This document shows, piece after piece, positions 1-11,200 of a stretch of 46,706 bases of DNA. The stretch lies in IMG/VR virus record IMGVR_UViG_3300042356_001329, positions 1 through 46,706 of that record; one strand, written 5' to 3'. Positions within the stretch are counted from its first letter, which is position 1; every line of letters begins with the position of its first letter. Under the pieces are notes generated by a model. The model had not been told where the DNA came from. It saw nothing but the letters and a program-made list of their open reading frames with translations, and made no database searches. The position numbers were made by a program, and so were the translations under genes. This DNA comes from a virus.

Positions 1-1
1 T

Positions 2-2413
2 GGCTATTTGAGACAGGTCGGAAATAATAATCACGAGAGTCTTGCTGCAGCAAAAAATGCCGCTAACGGTCGAAGTAAACTTTCCTCAAGTGGTCGCGGG
101 ATGCGCTCCATTACTGGTAGTAACGATTCCAATGCTGCACGAGAGTCCAGAAGACTTACCGGCACAAATTTTGATGAAATGAGCGATGAGGAACTTGATA
201 AAATTATCAATGAAGGAGATACATCTCAAATAGGTGGAAATCGTGACATTTATTTCTTTGGCGCAGTAGAAGAAAGAAATAGACGTAAGGGAATCAAGCC
301 ATTTAACTCAAATGATTTTGATTTTGATATTTCTCGTTTCTCAAATTCCTCAAGACCAACTTCACGAAGAAATAGTCGTCAATCACCTCCAGACAATCGC
401 TTATTAGACAACGAATCAGGCACACGTTCACGTCCTGTCCCAAAAACATTCAATGACTATGTAGAAAACCCCCCACGTCAAGGGATGCGTTCACAATCTA
501 GACCCAAACCTCCGCAATATCCTCGCAAGCCAACAATGGGTGCGTTCATCGGTTCTGCAGATTCAGAATTTGATGGAATAACAAATTGGGAAGATTTTAA
601 ACGCGTGCTTGCAGATAAAGAAATTGTTTTCATCGACTACGAAACAACTGGTCTCAAATTCAATGAATTTAACGAATCAGCAGGAAATGGACTACCTACT
701 CAAATAGGTGCCGTAAAAATGAAAAATGGCAAAGTCATTGACCGTTTCAACGTATTCGTCAACCCAGGAACACCAATGTCCCAATGGGAAAAATGGTCAC
801 AAGACAACCTGAAAGACGGCGACGGCAACCCAATAACTGACGCATATCTTGCCGACAAACCCTCAATAGCAGAAGCCCATAAACAATTAGTTGAATTCAT
901 GGGCAATACAGAATTGATGGGTATGCAAAATGCCGTTTTCGATAACGAAGTACTAGAAGACGCATTGAAAGATTCAGGAATTGATTGGCGACCCAAAGGC
1001 ATTATCGATACTAAAGAAATTTCAGATATGGTTCTTCCAAAATGGTCTGAAACAAATCAGAACGCCCCATTCAAGATCAACAAAGATGGAACAAAGTCAC
1101 CATCAAACTCACTTGGAGATATAACAAAATATCTTGGTATCGAACTTGGAGACAAACACCATAACGCAGACGCGGATGCCGAAGCAACAGCAAAAGTAAT
1201 GCAAGGAATTATTGACGGTGCCATAGAAAACAACTGGCCCACGGACGTATTAGACAAGTCCAAACGACGATCCAAAGAGAACGAAACTAAAACTAAATTT
1301 GAAAAAGCAGTTGCGGCATTTGAAAGTGAAAAAGAAACTTTCCTAAATGACAGACCTTCTTCCAATGATGAAGGCGGCATGCGATCACGTACTGCAACAA
1401 AGCCGACTAAATCAACCACCAAGCGGACGCCTAAACCAAAAGCAGTTGAGCCACGCGAATATAGGAATTCAAATACCGAAAATCTTCCACAATCACGTGA
1501 TTATTACAATGTTGAAGATATTGACAACGCAATGCGAGACATTATCGATGATGTTTATTCTGGTGTCAGGGAACCACAAGACATTACGGACAGAGTTAAT
1601 GCTTTACGTGATGAAATCAAAGAACTTGGATCATCGTCGGGCATGCCTGATGACATGATTGAAGATTTGCTTGATGGTACCAAGACTGGGCCAATTGCAT
1701 CCGAGGTCAATGATGTGGTAGGTGGATTTGAAAGATGGGGTGGATTACGTTCCCGTTCCAATGTTGGATCAAATGCACGGTCCAAGGCCGGTGTTGCTGG
1801 AAGAATTATTTCATCTGAAAGATCACGTAAGGCATTAGAAAAAATTGGTATTGATGAAGATAGAGCAGAGGCTGTTCAACTTCTTGGCGAAATGGCTGCA
1901 GCGTTCAGTATCAGTGGTCCTGCTGGCATGGGTACTGTTCTCGCTCGACGAGCAGGACGGGATGTTGCCGACTTTGGTTTAGCGGAAGCGGTAGAACGAG
2001 GCTGGATGAGTCAGGCGACAGCGGACAAGATTGCTAAGCGAATGTTGGATCGTGTCGCCCCAGAAGGATTACCAGACGATATTAAAGATATTATTGAAAA
2101 AGGTAAGGATGCTGTCACTTCTGATGAAAGCAAGGCTAAGGCTGCTGAACTTTTAGACACCATTCGCGAAACTGTTCGCTCGGGTGGCATGCAACGTCTT
2201 GTGGATTCGGCGAAACAAAGAACCAGGGTCTTGACGGACATCGCTAAAGAACGTGGTAGAGAATTGGCGGCAGAAAAAATGCGTGAGGCTCGTGAAATAG
2301 CGAGGGATAAAGCATCGGAGTTGGCGGACGATGCAATGGACGCACTGAAAGAGCGCGGCAAAGAAGCGGCAGGACGTCTAGTTGGTAGATTTGCAAGAAG
2401 AGGGGGCAGATAA
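2..2413 (+). CDS. Polyvalent head-region protein with DnaQ-like 3'-5' exonuclease domain (5' end cut by window)
   Basis: The frame is open to the window edge and the first possible start is a TTG without a Shine-Dalgarno (SD) site, so I read this as a partial gene entering from the left. Residue numbers count from that TTG. Residues about 198-405 form a DEDDh exonuclease: a D-x-E pair (D210, E212, followed by TTG), a mid-domain Asp in QNAVFDNE, and a final His/Asp stretch HHNADAD. All catalytic groups appear present, so it should degrade DNA or RNA 3' to 5'. The N-terminal 180 residues and residues 430-600 are low-complexity, and the last 200 are Ala/Arg/Glu-rich helix. GMRS linkers occur at about residues 31, 159 and 456, with a GLRSRS variant near 580; they flank the exonuclease. 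The stop overlaps the next start by one base. The exonuclease call is firm; delivery in the virion is inferred from context. Confidence 0.8.
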   Translation, partial: GYLRQVGNNNHESLAAAKNAANGRSKLSSSGRGMRSITGSNDSNAARESRRLTGTNFDEMSDEELDKIINEGDTSQIGGNRDIYFFGAVEERNRRKGIKPFNSNDFDFDISRFSNSSRPTSRRNSRQSPPDNRLLDNESGTRSRPVPKTFNDYVENPPRQGMRSQSRPKPPQYPRKPTMGAFIGSADSEFDGITNWEDFKRVLADKEIVFIDYETTGLKFNEFNESAGNGLPTQIGAVKMKNGKVIDRFNVFVNPGTPMSQWEKWSQDNLKDGDGNPITDAYLADKPSIAEAHKQLVEFMGNTELMGMQNAVFDNEVLEDALKDSGIDWRPKGIIDTKEISDMVLPKWSETNQNAPFKINKDGTKSPSNSLGDITKYLGIELGDKHHNADADAEATAKVMQGIIDGAIENNWPTDVLDKSKRRSKENETKTKFEKAVAAFESEKETFLNDRPSSNDEGGMRSRTATKPTKSTTKRTPKPKAVEPREYRNSNTENLPQSRDYYNVEDIDNAMRDIIDDVYSGVREPQDITDRVNALRDEIKELGSSSGMPDDMIEDLLDGTKTGPIASEVNDVVGGFERWGGLRSRSNVGSNARSKAGVAGRIISSERSRKALEKIGIDEDRAEAVQLLGEMAAAFSISGPAGMGTVLARRAGRDVADFGLAEAVERGWMSQATADKIAKRMLDRVAPEGLPDDIKDIIEKGKDAVTSDESKAKAAELLDTIRETVRSGGMQRLVDSAKQRTRVLTDIAKERGRELAAEKMREAREIARDKASELADDAMDALKERGKEAAGRLVGRFARRGGR

Positions 2414-5193
2414 TGCCTACGCGCCTTATTTTTGTTGGCAATACAACTGAGGGAAAGTTGTTCTATAACGCTGACGCCAACCCTACTGAAAAGAACGCAA
2501 TTTTTATTGATTCACAGGAAACTGAAACTCCAGTTGATTTAGTTTCTTTTATTAGTAGCAATCCTGATATGAACGAAATTAGATCAACACCGTTCCACCA
2601 GTTTTTATGGGATGGCGCTGAAGGACAGATGGCTGATCGCTGGAAGCGCGTTTTTATGAATCGCACACAGCCAGTCGATGAAAGCCTCATCAAAGATGTT
2701 GAAGTTAAGAAAAAACCCAAGAAACGCCTTGTTGCTCAGAGTAAGAACAATCAAATCATGGCATTTAAGTCATTGGTATTTTCTCAACAATTTGAAAAGA
2801 TGCCGAATTCGGCGCTTGGTAATCGGAGATCGTCTAATCGCACAATTATGGGGATGAATTCTAAAATTCTTGGTCCTGTTCGTGCTGGTTATGACGGTGA
2901 CAATGATGGATTTATTGATGATGGCTTGCCTACGATGCGTCCATTCATACCTGGTTTAGATGTAGCGAATATACGAATTCCAAAATCTGTTCGTGCTCAG
3001 GGGATGAGGGTGCGAACATCGTCTGCTCCTGTTGATAGGTTCGCAACGATTTCGGTTGATCAAATTCGTCAAACAGTGTTGAATCAAGATAAATTTCTTG
3101 AAGAAAGATTCAATGATGGGAAACCAATAACTTCCATTGGTGATGTTAAAAGAATATTGATGGATGAGTTACCTAGTTTTGCTAATGGTGGATCAAATTT
3201 TGATTTCTTAGATGGTCCAGATGACCAACCGCTAGAACCCTACGCATATGAGAATATGGTTGGTTTTTTACTCGTATTGCATGCTAACCCAAGTATGAAA
3301 AAGTTTTCTTATGACATGAAACCTTTTGGTATTGGTGACGAGCCGGGTGTTGGTGGAAAAACTCGCTATCAATCAGGAAATCAGTGGACTGTAGTCAATG
3401 GGGCATATGTTGCTACAAAAAATAGAACACCAAAAATCACTATTACTTATCGTCACCCGATGGACCCAATGTACAAGATGGCGAGTCCATCCATCTTATT
3501 CAGTGAAGGTCGATTTGATGTAAGTTCAAATATTATTGGTTCTGCCATGATGAGCGGAATGGCGGAGAGTTTGGGCGGATCGTTGGATGACGAGGCCTTG
3601 ATGTCTGTTTATGAATTTCTCAATTACAATAATATGAATAACTCTTTGGGCAATTTTATTGATTTAGTTACTCCCCAATTTGGTTCCAACCCAGACGCAC
3701 GGCTTCCTGGTGTTGATCAAGCAACAATGGACACTATTAAGTACTTAACTGATACTGGGGTTATCCCTGACGATATGTTTAATAATGGGGCAACGATTCG
3801 GCTTATTGAAAAAGTTCGTGACATAGCAAAGAATCAATCATCTGCCATATCTGACGGATTTACAGATCAGGCCAAGGGTGCTCTCAAATACCATGAAGAG
3901 ATGTGGTCTGTTTTGGCCAGGTCTACGGCGATACACGAAGCCACGCATGCCGCACACCTTGCGCAAATGCATGAAGATATGTTGGCCTATCTACTTCAAC
4001 GCGGTGTTGACCCTTCTGTTGGTATCCCTGAGATCGCTTCAATGATGACGAAATCTATGGATAAAAAACAATTGAAACAAATTTTGGATGATGCAACCGA
4101 TATGAATGCGGTAGTTCTGAATAAGATATTTTCTGATGTATTTAAAAACCTTGCTTATAAGGCATCATCTACTGGCAATCAGAATGCGCAAAATACTTTA
4201 GAAGATTTTATGAATCAGCCTCTTTATAATAAAGATGGTTCGGTTATTAAAATAAATAAAGAAATTGCTGATCTTTTTAATCACCTTGAATCCATGAGTG
4301 GACAAAGTGTTTTTGGTGAAGGATATCCTTATAAAGAAGGAGATAATTTCACTTTTGCACAAGCACACATGCTTGCAGACGGAAGAATTCTCAGCCTTCA
4401 GAGACAAGATGCTAGAAGGCAATTTGCGGGAATTAAATTGTATTACGATAAAGACAAAACTGTTGCGAGCAATGCATTAACGTTGATTAGGCAAGAGGGA
4501 TACCCGGCGCTCGTGATGCAGCGAGGGAAAACTCGCCCCTTATCTAAGGAATCAGGAAAATTGATCGCTGATTCCGTCAATTCTGCAATGGGTATGGTCG
4601 GAAGAATTGTTCATTCTGGCGTTGATCTGAGAAGTGTTCGTGCTGTTGGGTCTTTTAGGCATACCCCGACTGATGTTGCTGGGCCGTTGTTGCATTCAAC
4701 ACAAGTGAATGCGCGGACAATTCAGGACATGGCAGCAATGGATGATGTGGATGGGTTGAAAAATATTGCAGAAATGTCTATTATTAATTCTTTTGCTCCT
4801 CTTGCAAGAAATGCTGATCCTGCAACGCTTGGAACCATTATGGAAACTACTGGTATGGATTTTTGGCATTTTGATTCGCTGAAAGATGATGATGTGAAAA
4901 GTATTATTGATATGGCTAGACGGTCTGCTGAGCCGGGATACAGGAACTATATGTCAACGGCGCTCAATAGGAGAATCGTTAGTTTCCTTCAATCGAATCC
5001 TGATAGTTCGGAGTTGATGGCTGAGTTGGCAGTTTATGATGCTTTTGGTATACCTATTCAGGTTCATGAGGATGTTGTTGGTCGGTCAACTTCAAAACGC
5101 GCATTAACTTCTGATGAAATTAAATTGTTTGATAAGTTACTTAGTTGGCTTTTCCCAAAGGGTAAATTGAGTAACATTAATGAGGTCAAATAA
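2413..5193 (+). CDS. 926-aa head-region protein with zincin-like HEATH motif and acidic metal-binding-type loop
   Basis: The ATG overlaps the upstream stop by one base and follows a GAGGGGG SD sequence. An acidic loop, YDGDNDGFIDDG (about residues 160-171), looks like a calcium-binding EF-hand/dockerin loop and is followed by RPFIPG; equivalents sit in the 2517- and 2281-aa proteins downstream. HEATH at residues 508-512 fits the HExxH zinc signature of metallopeptidases, with helical sequence on both sides; a third ligand is not certain. A linker variant, GMRVR, occurs just after the loop. The rest is unrecognised. Position in a run of overlapping genes ahead of the capsid gene suggests a minor head or internal protein. 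Its peptidase could in principle process the linkers in its neighbours, but nothing in the sequence proves this. Confidence 0.7.
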   Translation: MPTRLIFVGNTTEGKLFYNADANPTEKNAIFIDSQETETPVDLVSFISSNPDMNEIRSTPFHQFLWDGAEGQMADRWKRVFMNRTQPVDESLIKDVEVKKKPKKRLVAQSKNNQIMAFKSLVFSQQFEKMPNSALGNRRSSNRTIMGMNSKILGPVRAGYDGDNDGFIDDGLPTMRPFIPGLDVANIRIPKSVRAQGMRVRTSSAPVDRFATISVDQIRQTVLNQDKFLEERFNDGKPITSIGDVKRILMDELPSFANGGSNFDFLDGPDDQPLEPYAYENMVGFLLVLHANPSMKKFSYDMKPFGIGDEPGVGGKTRYQSGNQWTVVNGAYVATKNRTPKITITYRHPMDPMYKMASPSILFSEGRFDVSSNIIGSAMMSGMAESLGGSLDDEALMSVYEFLNYNNMNNSLGNFIDLVTPQFGSNPDARLPGVDQATMDTIKYLTDTGVIPDDMFNNGATIRLIEKVRDIAKNQSSAISDGFTDQAKGALKYHEEMWSVLARSTAIHEATHAAHLAQMHEDMLAYLLQRGVDPSVGIPEIASMMTKSMDKKQLKQILDDATDMNAVVLNKIFSDVFKNLAYKASSTGNQNAQNTLEDFMNQPLYNKDGSVIKINKEIADLFNHLESMSGQSVFGEGYPYKEGDNFTFAQAHMLADGRILSLQRQDARRQFAGIKLYYDKDKTVASNALTLIRQEGYPALVMQRGKTRPLSKESGKLIADSVNSAMGMVGRIVHSGVDLRSVRAVGSFRHTPTDVAGPLLHSTQVNARTIQDMAAMDDVDGLKNIAEMSIINSFAPLARNADPATLGTIMETTGMDFWHFDSLKDDDVKSIIDMARRSAEPGYRNYMSTALNRRIVSFLQSNPDSSELMAELAVYDAFGIPIQVHEDVVGRSTSKRALTSDEIKLFDKLLSWLFPKGKLSNINEVK

Positions 5194-5194
5194 T

Positions 5195-5536
5195 ATGATT
5201 AGCCAAGAAGAGTGGAATCAAAAAATTAAACAACTCTGGGGGACGACTTTAGTCTCAGTGAATAATTCAGATTTATCTATTGACGAACACATTAGTAGGG
5301 CTAGGAAACTCCAAACAGGAATCGACCCCCACGAAGCCAGACGCAAAAACAAAGCACAAGAAATCGCCGCAATCATGTCACTCCCAGGAAAAAAGAACTG
5401 GGTACGAGAAGACGATAAGCCATATTTTGAACTAATCACAAGCGGACTAATTAATTATCCTCCCGAAGATAGGCTAGACTTATTAGAGTTAACGAAATCT
5501 GATGATTTCCTCAAAAAATATATATCGGAGTTATGA
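5195..5536 (+). CDS. Hypothetical 113-aa protein of the head cassette
   Basis: I do not recognise this protein. I chose the ATG at 5195 because GAGG lies about nine bases upstream, overlapping the end of the preceding gene; an in-frame start five codons earlier lies inside that gene. The product is charged and mostly helical, with no Cys motif, signal peptide or membrane segment. A basic patch (HEARRKNKAQE) is followed by an acidic C-terminal half. Its stop overlaps the next gene, so it is probably translated as part of the same polycistronic message and is likely a small head or assembly factor. Confidence 0.6.
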   Translation: MISQEEWNQKIKQLWGTTLVSVNNSDLSIDEHISRARKLQTGIDPHEARRKNKAQEIAAIMSLPGKKNWVREDDKPYFELITSGLINYPPEDRLDLLELTKSDDFLKKYISEL

Positions 5537-6177
5537 TGGAAACTGGACGCTACTCTTACAAAGCAGCGATACCTGAGGTCGGTATCCCTCAAGAAAAATT
5601 CACTGGCGACGTACTAAAGGGGTACGGCCCACGAAGAGGGAATCTTGAACGCCTCCTCCGCTACTGGCGTCCCATTATGCGCAAACCAGGCGGCTTCAGG
5701 CGATGCAAAGTCATCCTGGCAGACCATCCAGAACTGTATCCATTAAATAATATTTGCGCATGGCTACACCATGAAACTACAGGCTTATGGCCCAATGAGG
5801 GGTGTCATCACCCTGGAATGAAGAATTGTCGCCGCAAACTTAAAAAAGGCAAAAATGGTTCATTGTGGTCTAATGAGCAATTCAATAACCGTCTATCCCG
5901 TATCCCCAAAGCGGGCGCAAAGTCACTTCAAAGCGATGTTTTCTTTGATGCTGACTGGTATACCAAGGGATTGGATGTGTATGCGGGTAACGAAAATTAT
6001 GTTGTCACGCCAGATGATTTAACTCATGCATTTAAAGTGCTATCGGATTTTTGTGAAATGGAATCAAAGTTTGCCGAATATTTGCGCAATAACGACAATT
6101 GGGAATTTGAAGGCGAAAATGAAGCCGGGTTCACCCTCAAGTCGCTTATGCCTGTAGAGGATTGTGGATGTGACTGA
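5536..6177 (+). CDS. Hypothetical 213-aa Cys/His-containing protein
   Basis: Two adjacent ATGs are possible (5533 and 5536). The GGAG at 5527-5530 is five bases from the second and only two from the first, so 5536 is preferred. The central part, about residues 75-100, is rich in Cys and His (ICAWLHH, GCHHPGMKNCRRK) and could bind zinc. The following basic stretch may contact nucleic acid. The C-terminus ends in CGC. I cannot assign a family. The gene overlaps its neighbours on both sides, so it belongs to the head-region transcription unit. Confidence 0.6.
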   Translation: METGRYSYKAAIPEVGIPQEKFTGDVLKGYGPRRGNLERLLRYWRPIMRKPGGFRRCKVILADHPELYPLNNICAWLHHETTGLWPNEGCHHPGMKNCRRKLKKGKNGSLWSNEQFNNRLSRIPKAGAKSLQSDVFFDADWYTKGLDVYAGNENYVVTPDDLTHAFKVLSDFCEMESKFAEYLRNNDNWEFEGENEAGFTLKSLMPVEDCGCD

Positions 6178-8201
6178 TGAACTCTTTTGAGATCATTAAA
6201 CCAAGCAAATGCTGTCCTGATCAGCAGATTGTTGTTCAACGCCATGTTCTGACAGCAAAAAATGTTGATGGCAATGCATTTGTTGGGTCTATTGCTTCAA
6301 AACAAGAAATAGTCAACTACAAAGCAATGGTGAAAATGCTTGGTCTTGGTGACAACTATCGAGTTAAACGTGTCGGCACCATCGGTTCATCTTCCACTAT
6401 TGGACAAACGGCGCAGGCAGTCGGTTCATATTTCTTGCCTGGCGATACGTCAATCCTGAGAAGCCCTATTCGTTCAACCGGATTTTCTTTACTAACCCCA
6501 GGAACACCCAATATCCCCAGACTTCCTAGTATGCGCACTGGTCGCGACAAAGTCCATAGATGTCCTGAAGGATTTCAGTATGGCGGTCGTTTTACAGATA
6601 ATCAGTTCACTACATGTGGAGCAAAATTGTTCGACATTCCAAGCCCTCTTGGATTAGCCATGTCTGCTTTGCGTGCGTTACGCAGGGGAACAACCCTGAA
6701 GCCCATTCCTGTAGAAGGAAGGGCATTGACCCCGGGAGAGTACGGAGGATCAGTGATTGATTCTCGTGCACCACAAATCCCACGAGTTACAGATAGTGAT
6801 GTCAAAAAACAACTTGAAAGTATTAGGCAAATTGTCAAAGACATGAATCAACCGAACCTTGATGCCAAGAGAATGGTACGGCGTGACGGGTTCATTCTGG
6901 AACCAGTGGTATCTCCAAAAGTTTTGAGAACCATTCCCGATAACCGTGACATGGAAGGGGCAGCATACATTTTAAATGCAAATAATGTTTCTACCCTCGG
7001 TGGCGAAGAACTTGGGTTGCTCTCAAATACTGGAGTAACCAAACTTATGTACGTTTTACCTGGTGGATCAACACTTAGTTTAGAAAAAGTTAGACCATTA
7101 ACCGTTGGTGAACGTCGCAAACTTGGTAGAACAGTCAATGCTGCCTCTCGTATTGATAATAGTCAGATCGCTGCGGCAAGACTGATGTCTGTTGCTGAAG
7201 AAACTGGTGACGGGATTCAATATTCTGAAAATTTTGTTGGTGTCAGCAACCCCCATAAGAGAATTGCTACAAGAAATGGCAAAATGGTTGAAAGTTGGGT
7301 TGGTCAAGTATTTGCCAACCGCAAAGGCAAGCCATTGCCCGAGACGAGACAGACTTCTTCTGAGGCTGGCATTTCTGAAAAAATATCTTCACTTCAAGAA
7401 GCGATTGAGCATATTGCGGCGGGTGGAAGTCTTGCTTCTATTTCCCCCGATATTCTCCAACAGGCGCTTATTCAGGCTGGATTATTCAAAGCACGCAATA
7501 TTGGCAATAATCAGAAAATTTTCGACGGACCCAATGGAAGATCGTATTTGTCTATTAGTCCTATTAATGATTTTGAACATTTGAACGCAACTCTCGTTTC
7601 TGATATTCAACAGCATTTTGGTATTGAATCTCCAGACGTTTATCCATATGGCTCGGGTCCTCGTCGTTCATATTTGAAAGAAACTTCTGGGACTGTTTAT
7701 CCAGGAAATGTGCCATCTACCAGCAAACTATTTAAAGATGGCGACATTTCTCATGTGGCTGCGCTTTTAGTGTCCGACTTATTGATCGGTGATTCCAATA
7801 GGTCGCCCGCAAGCGTCGAAATTATAGAATTGTCAGACAAAAATGCGGTTGTCCCGACCATCAACTTGCCCGATTTTACTGAGATTCAAAAGAAAATCAA
7901 GACCCCCGAAGAACTCATCAGACAAATGGCATCACTTGCTGAAAATGGCTCCTATCAGGAGTATTATAGAGAGTTGAAGAGTCAACAAAAAAGACAATTC
8001 CTTGCCATCATCAATAAGTTGCTAGCAAGAGCACGGGCTTTTAATTTTGAAAAATATCAAGCCAGATTTGTTATTGATGGAAGATTGACCGAAGTAGAAA
8101 AAAGTCATTTACTAATAATGCAGAAGATAGTCAAGCAGAGAATTGGCTCTCTGGAAAGAGCCGGAGATTTGATCCGGAATATACTTGGAGGATTTCAGTG
8201 A
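6177..8201 (+). CDS. 674-aa head-region protein with Cys motif and a possible degenerate kinase-like segment
   Basis: The start overlaps the upstream stop by one base. Residues about 123-150 hold a short Cys motif (HRCPEGFQYGGRFTDN then TCGAKLF), which may be a small metal site. An isolated PSMRTGRDK resembles the GMRS linkers of neighbouring proteins. The segment around residues 450-570 ends in ALLVSDLLIGDSNRSPASV. That is faintly like the catalytic-loop region of HipA/PI-kinase-fold domains found in some phage head proteins, but key residues do not line up clearly, so I treat it as unproven. The C-terminus is basic and helical. A minor head or internal protein is the best guess. Confidence 0.6.
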   Translation: MNSFEIIKPSKCCPDQQIVVQRHVLTAKNVDGNAFVGSIASKQEIVNYKAMVKMLGLGDNYRVKRVGTIGSSSTIGQTAQAVGSYFLPGDTSILRSPIRSTGFSLLTPGTPNIPRLPSMRTGRDKVHRCPEGFQYGGRFTDNQFTTCGAKLFDIPSPLGLAMSALRALRRGTTLKPIPVEGRALTPGEYGGSVIDSRAPQIPRVTDSDVKKQLESIRQIVKDMNQPNLDAKRMVRRDGFILEPVVSPKVLRTIPDNRDMEGAAYILNANNVSTLGGEELGLLSNTGVTKLMYVLPGGSTLSLEKVRPLTVGERRKLGRTVNAASRIDNSQIAAARLMSVAEETGDGIQYSENFVGVSNPHKRIATRNGKMVESWVGQVFANRKGKPLPETRQTSSEAGISEKISSLQEAIEHIAAGGSLASISPDILQQALIQAGLFKARNIGNNQKIFDGPNGRSYLSISPINDFEHLNATLVSDIQQHFGIESPDVYPYGSGPRRSYLKETSGTVYPGNVPSTSKLFKDGDISHVAALLVSDLLIGDSNRSPASVEIIELSDKNAVVPTINLPDFTEIQKKIKTPEELIRQMASLAENGSYQEYYRELKSQQKRQFLAIINKLLARARAFNFEKYQARFVIDGRLTEVEKSHLLIMQKIVKQRIGSLERAGDLIRNILGGFQ

Positions 8202-11200
8202 ATCGTTACGCCCTATTAAAAGATTCTATTAATGACAGTATTTTTGGAGTAATCGTTGATAGTAACGGTCTCTCAAAATTCTATGGCGTAAGCGCCAAAG
8301 GGCTAGAATGGTCCAAGTGGGCCAACGGGATTAACGTTAAAAGCGAAAACAACGGTTTACCAATTGGCGTAGTGGTAGGCGGTTACTCGGCCCTTCGTAA
8401 CACTAACCCCAACTATATTCAAGCACTCGTAGATACTGTATCTCTCCGCAATCCTTCAATCAATAAGAAACAAGGCATCTCTGATTCTTTGATCAAGAAC
8501 TCTTCCTCGGTTGTCCCTGGTGTTCGTGACGCGGAATTGCGTGCATTTGACATCGACAAGCGTAATGAAGCCATTGCTTTCAAAGCGCGTGCATTCCGTA
8601 CCGACTCCAAAGTTTCATCGTTGCTTACCCAGGTGCGTGCGGAGCGACTGGGATTTGTTTCAGCCGAAGGCGTATTCAGTTCACGTAACCCAATCCATAC
8701 CCCTGAAGTGAAGCAAGCAGAAATTATTGATTCGTATGGTCGTTCTTTGCAGCGTGCTATTGGCTTGAGTCTTATTCGTAAGAAGTCAGCCAAGATGCTT
8801 GCTGTTGTCCGCAAGGATCAGGCGCTTGCTCAGTCTTTTGGTATTGAATTCAAGGCGGCTGGCATTGGTCCGAAGATTGGCAGTCGTTTGGGTGGCGGTC
8901 TTCGTTCTGCTCCTGCTGGCATGTCTTTTGTTGACGTTACTGGTGTGACTGACGCTGATACTGACGGTATCGTTTTTGAAGGTAAGCCTGGTCTTGAGCG
9001 TCCGATTATTCCTCGTTTTATGGTTCCGAAGGACCTTGCTCGTAAGTTGTCTGGGATTGTTGATGGTGATGCTGAAGAGATTGAGAAGCAGCGTCGTGCC
9101 GGCAATACGAGTGTTCAGTTTGATGAAGGTAAGTTGCGTAATATTGTTGCGAGTGTTGGTGGGGATGCGAGTCTTCTTCAGGCTGTAACTAATGATCGTG
9201 GTGTTCCTGCTACTACGACTTCTGGGCGTGAGCGTGTTTCTGCTGCTGCACGTAATGTTGCTGGCAATATTGCTTCTCGTCGTAGGGAGATTGCTTCGCG
9301 TCGTGGTATGCGTAGTGGTCAGCGTGCCGATCTTGGTGATGCGACTCCGCTTTCTCCTGGTGAGTTGAATAAGTTGTCGGAGCAGGAGATCGTTGATCGT
9401 TTGATTGAGGATCGTTATGCTGGTTTGAATCTTGATGAGGCTGCGAAGAAGTATGGTTTGAAGGGTGGTCGTGTTGAGGCTCGTCGTCTTGAGGCTCGCG
9501 AAATGCAGCGCCGTAATAACCAAGGTATGCGCTCGCGGACAACACCTCCAGGAATAGTTCGCGAAGATTATTTCAACTTTGAAGAATATGATTTCAATGA
9601 TCAGGTTGTTGACGCGATGGGGAACTGGATGGGTCGACCGGATCAGCAAGAAATGCGCGAAAGAAGCGGTGGACTTGAGGCACTCTGGGAAGACTTCAAG
9701 AAGTCTGACGAATACCGCGACATGGAAGCCGACATGCTGGATGACAACCTTAAGTTCAGTGGAGCAACTTCGGATAATCCGGTACTAGTCTCAACCGCAG
9801 GCAATGACCGTGGTCAGGCAGAAATCAAATATGACGGAGAAATGTTCACTGTTGACGTAAGTTTATGGAATAACGAACAAGACGAACTTTTTGATACTCC
9901 AGAAGCCAAGAAAGAATTCGATAATCTGTCTGAAGCAGAAGAATATGCATCGTCGCTATTTTCTGATGGCATGCGTTCACGTAACTTAAAAATGTCAGGT
10001 GCTCCAAAAGAAATTCAAGATTCTTACTCCGAAGATGACATTAAAAAAATTGAAAATTCATTACGTACTGGAGGTCGTCAGGAACTTCGCCTGTCGTGGG
10101 ACTCAGAAAATAACGGTTGGATGCTTGATTCTTTTGATGCCGACGGAGAAGTCTTTATTGAAGCAGACGCACCACTAGTTCGTTTAACTGATGCAATATC
10201 TGATGTTATTGCAGATCGATATGACTCAGAGGCATATGGTGGCGAACCGCCATACCTTAGCAATATGAATGAATTACTGCCCGATGAAGAAGATAGGGAC
10301 GATAGTTGGATTAAAGAATATCCAGTTTCTGGTATGCGTTCAGTTACTGGTATTTCAGAAATGAACACTTCTGGCGCTCCAAAAGAATATGCAGATGCTC
10401 TAGAAAAATGGCGTGGCTATTTTGGCGAAACACCTACTCGTAGGAATAGAAGAACAGGAAAAGTAACTGAAAGTGAGCGGAATCACCCAGCACTACCTTC
10501 AGTCTATTGGAATAAAGAAAATGAATCGTGGGTGCTTTCGTTCGATGGCGAACCGACCGAATTAAGTATTTATTCTGACGATCCAAGAGAAGCAGCAAAG
10601 GCAGTTTCGGATATTCTTGAAACAACAGCAGATCGTTATCGTTGGGAAAATGAAGACAACTTTGGGGATATTAGCGATTTGGCAGATATCGGTGAGATGT
10701 ACAGTGATGGCGACGGTAAAGATAGAACCGTAAAAATTACCGCTGGTATGCGTTCCAGTTCAGGAAACATTAATAGTTTTGACGACTATCTGAACCATCC
10801 CGCATTTGATAGAGATTTTGCTGAATGGCGCAAAGACAATCCAGGTAAAAATAAGAGAGATTTTATTGACGACCCAGACGGCGCAGAAGAATACTTCTCG
10901 CTTGGTATGGAAGAAGCAGGCGCATCCTTAAACCCAGAATCATATTTTGGCACTTCTGGCATGCGTTCACGTTCAGGTGGTATGCGTTCACGAGTTGGTG
11001 GTGGCAAATGGGATGGCAAGCGACCAGAACCACAAGACATTAAAGCAGGTGCAGACTTAAGCGGAGCGGACCTTAGTTATCAAATTTTGCGTCGTATTGA
11101 CTTGAGTGATGCTAATCTAACTGGAGCAAATCTTGTTGGTACAAAAATTAATGGTGCTAATTTGAAAGGTGCAAATCTAACAGATGCCAACCTTAGTAGA

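Noticed and set aside
8786-9649. 287-aa - strand frame
   Set aside because: Thr/Asn/Ile-rich antisense shadow of the 2517-aa gene caused by its G/T-rich codons.
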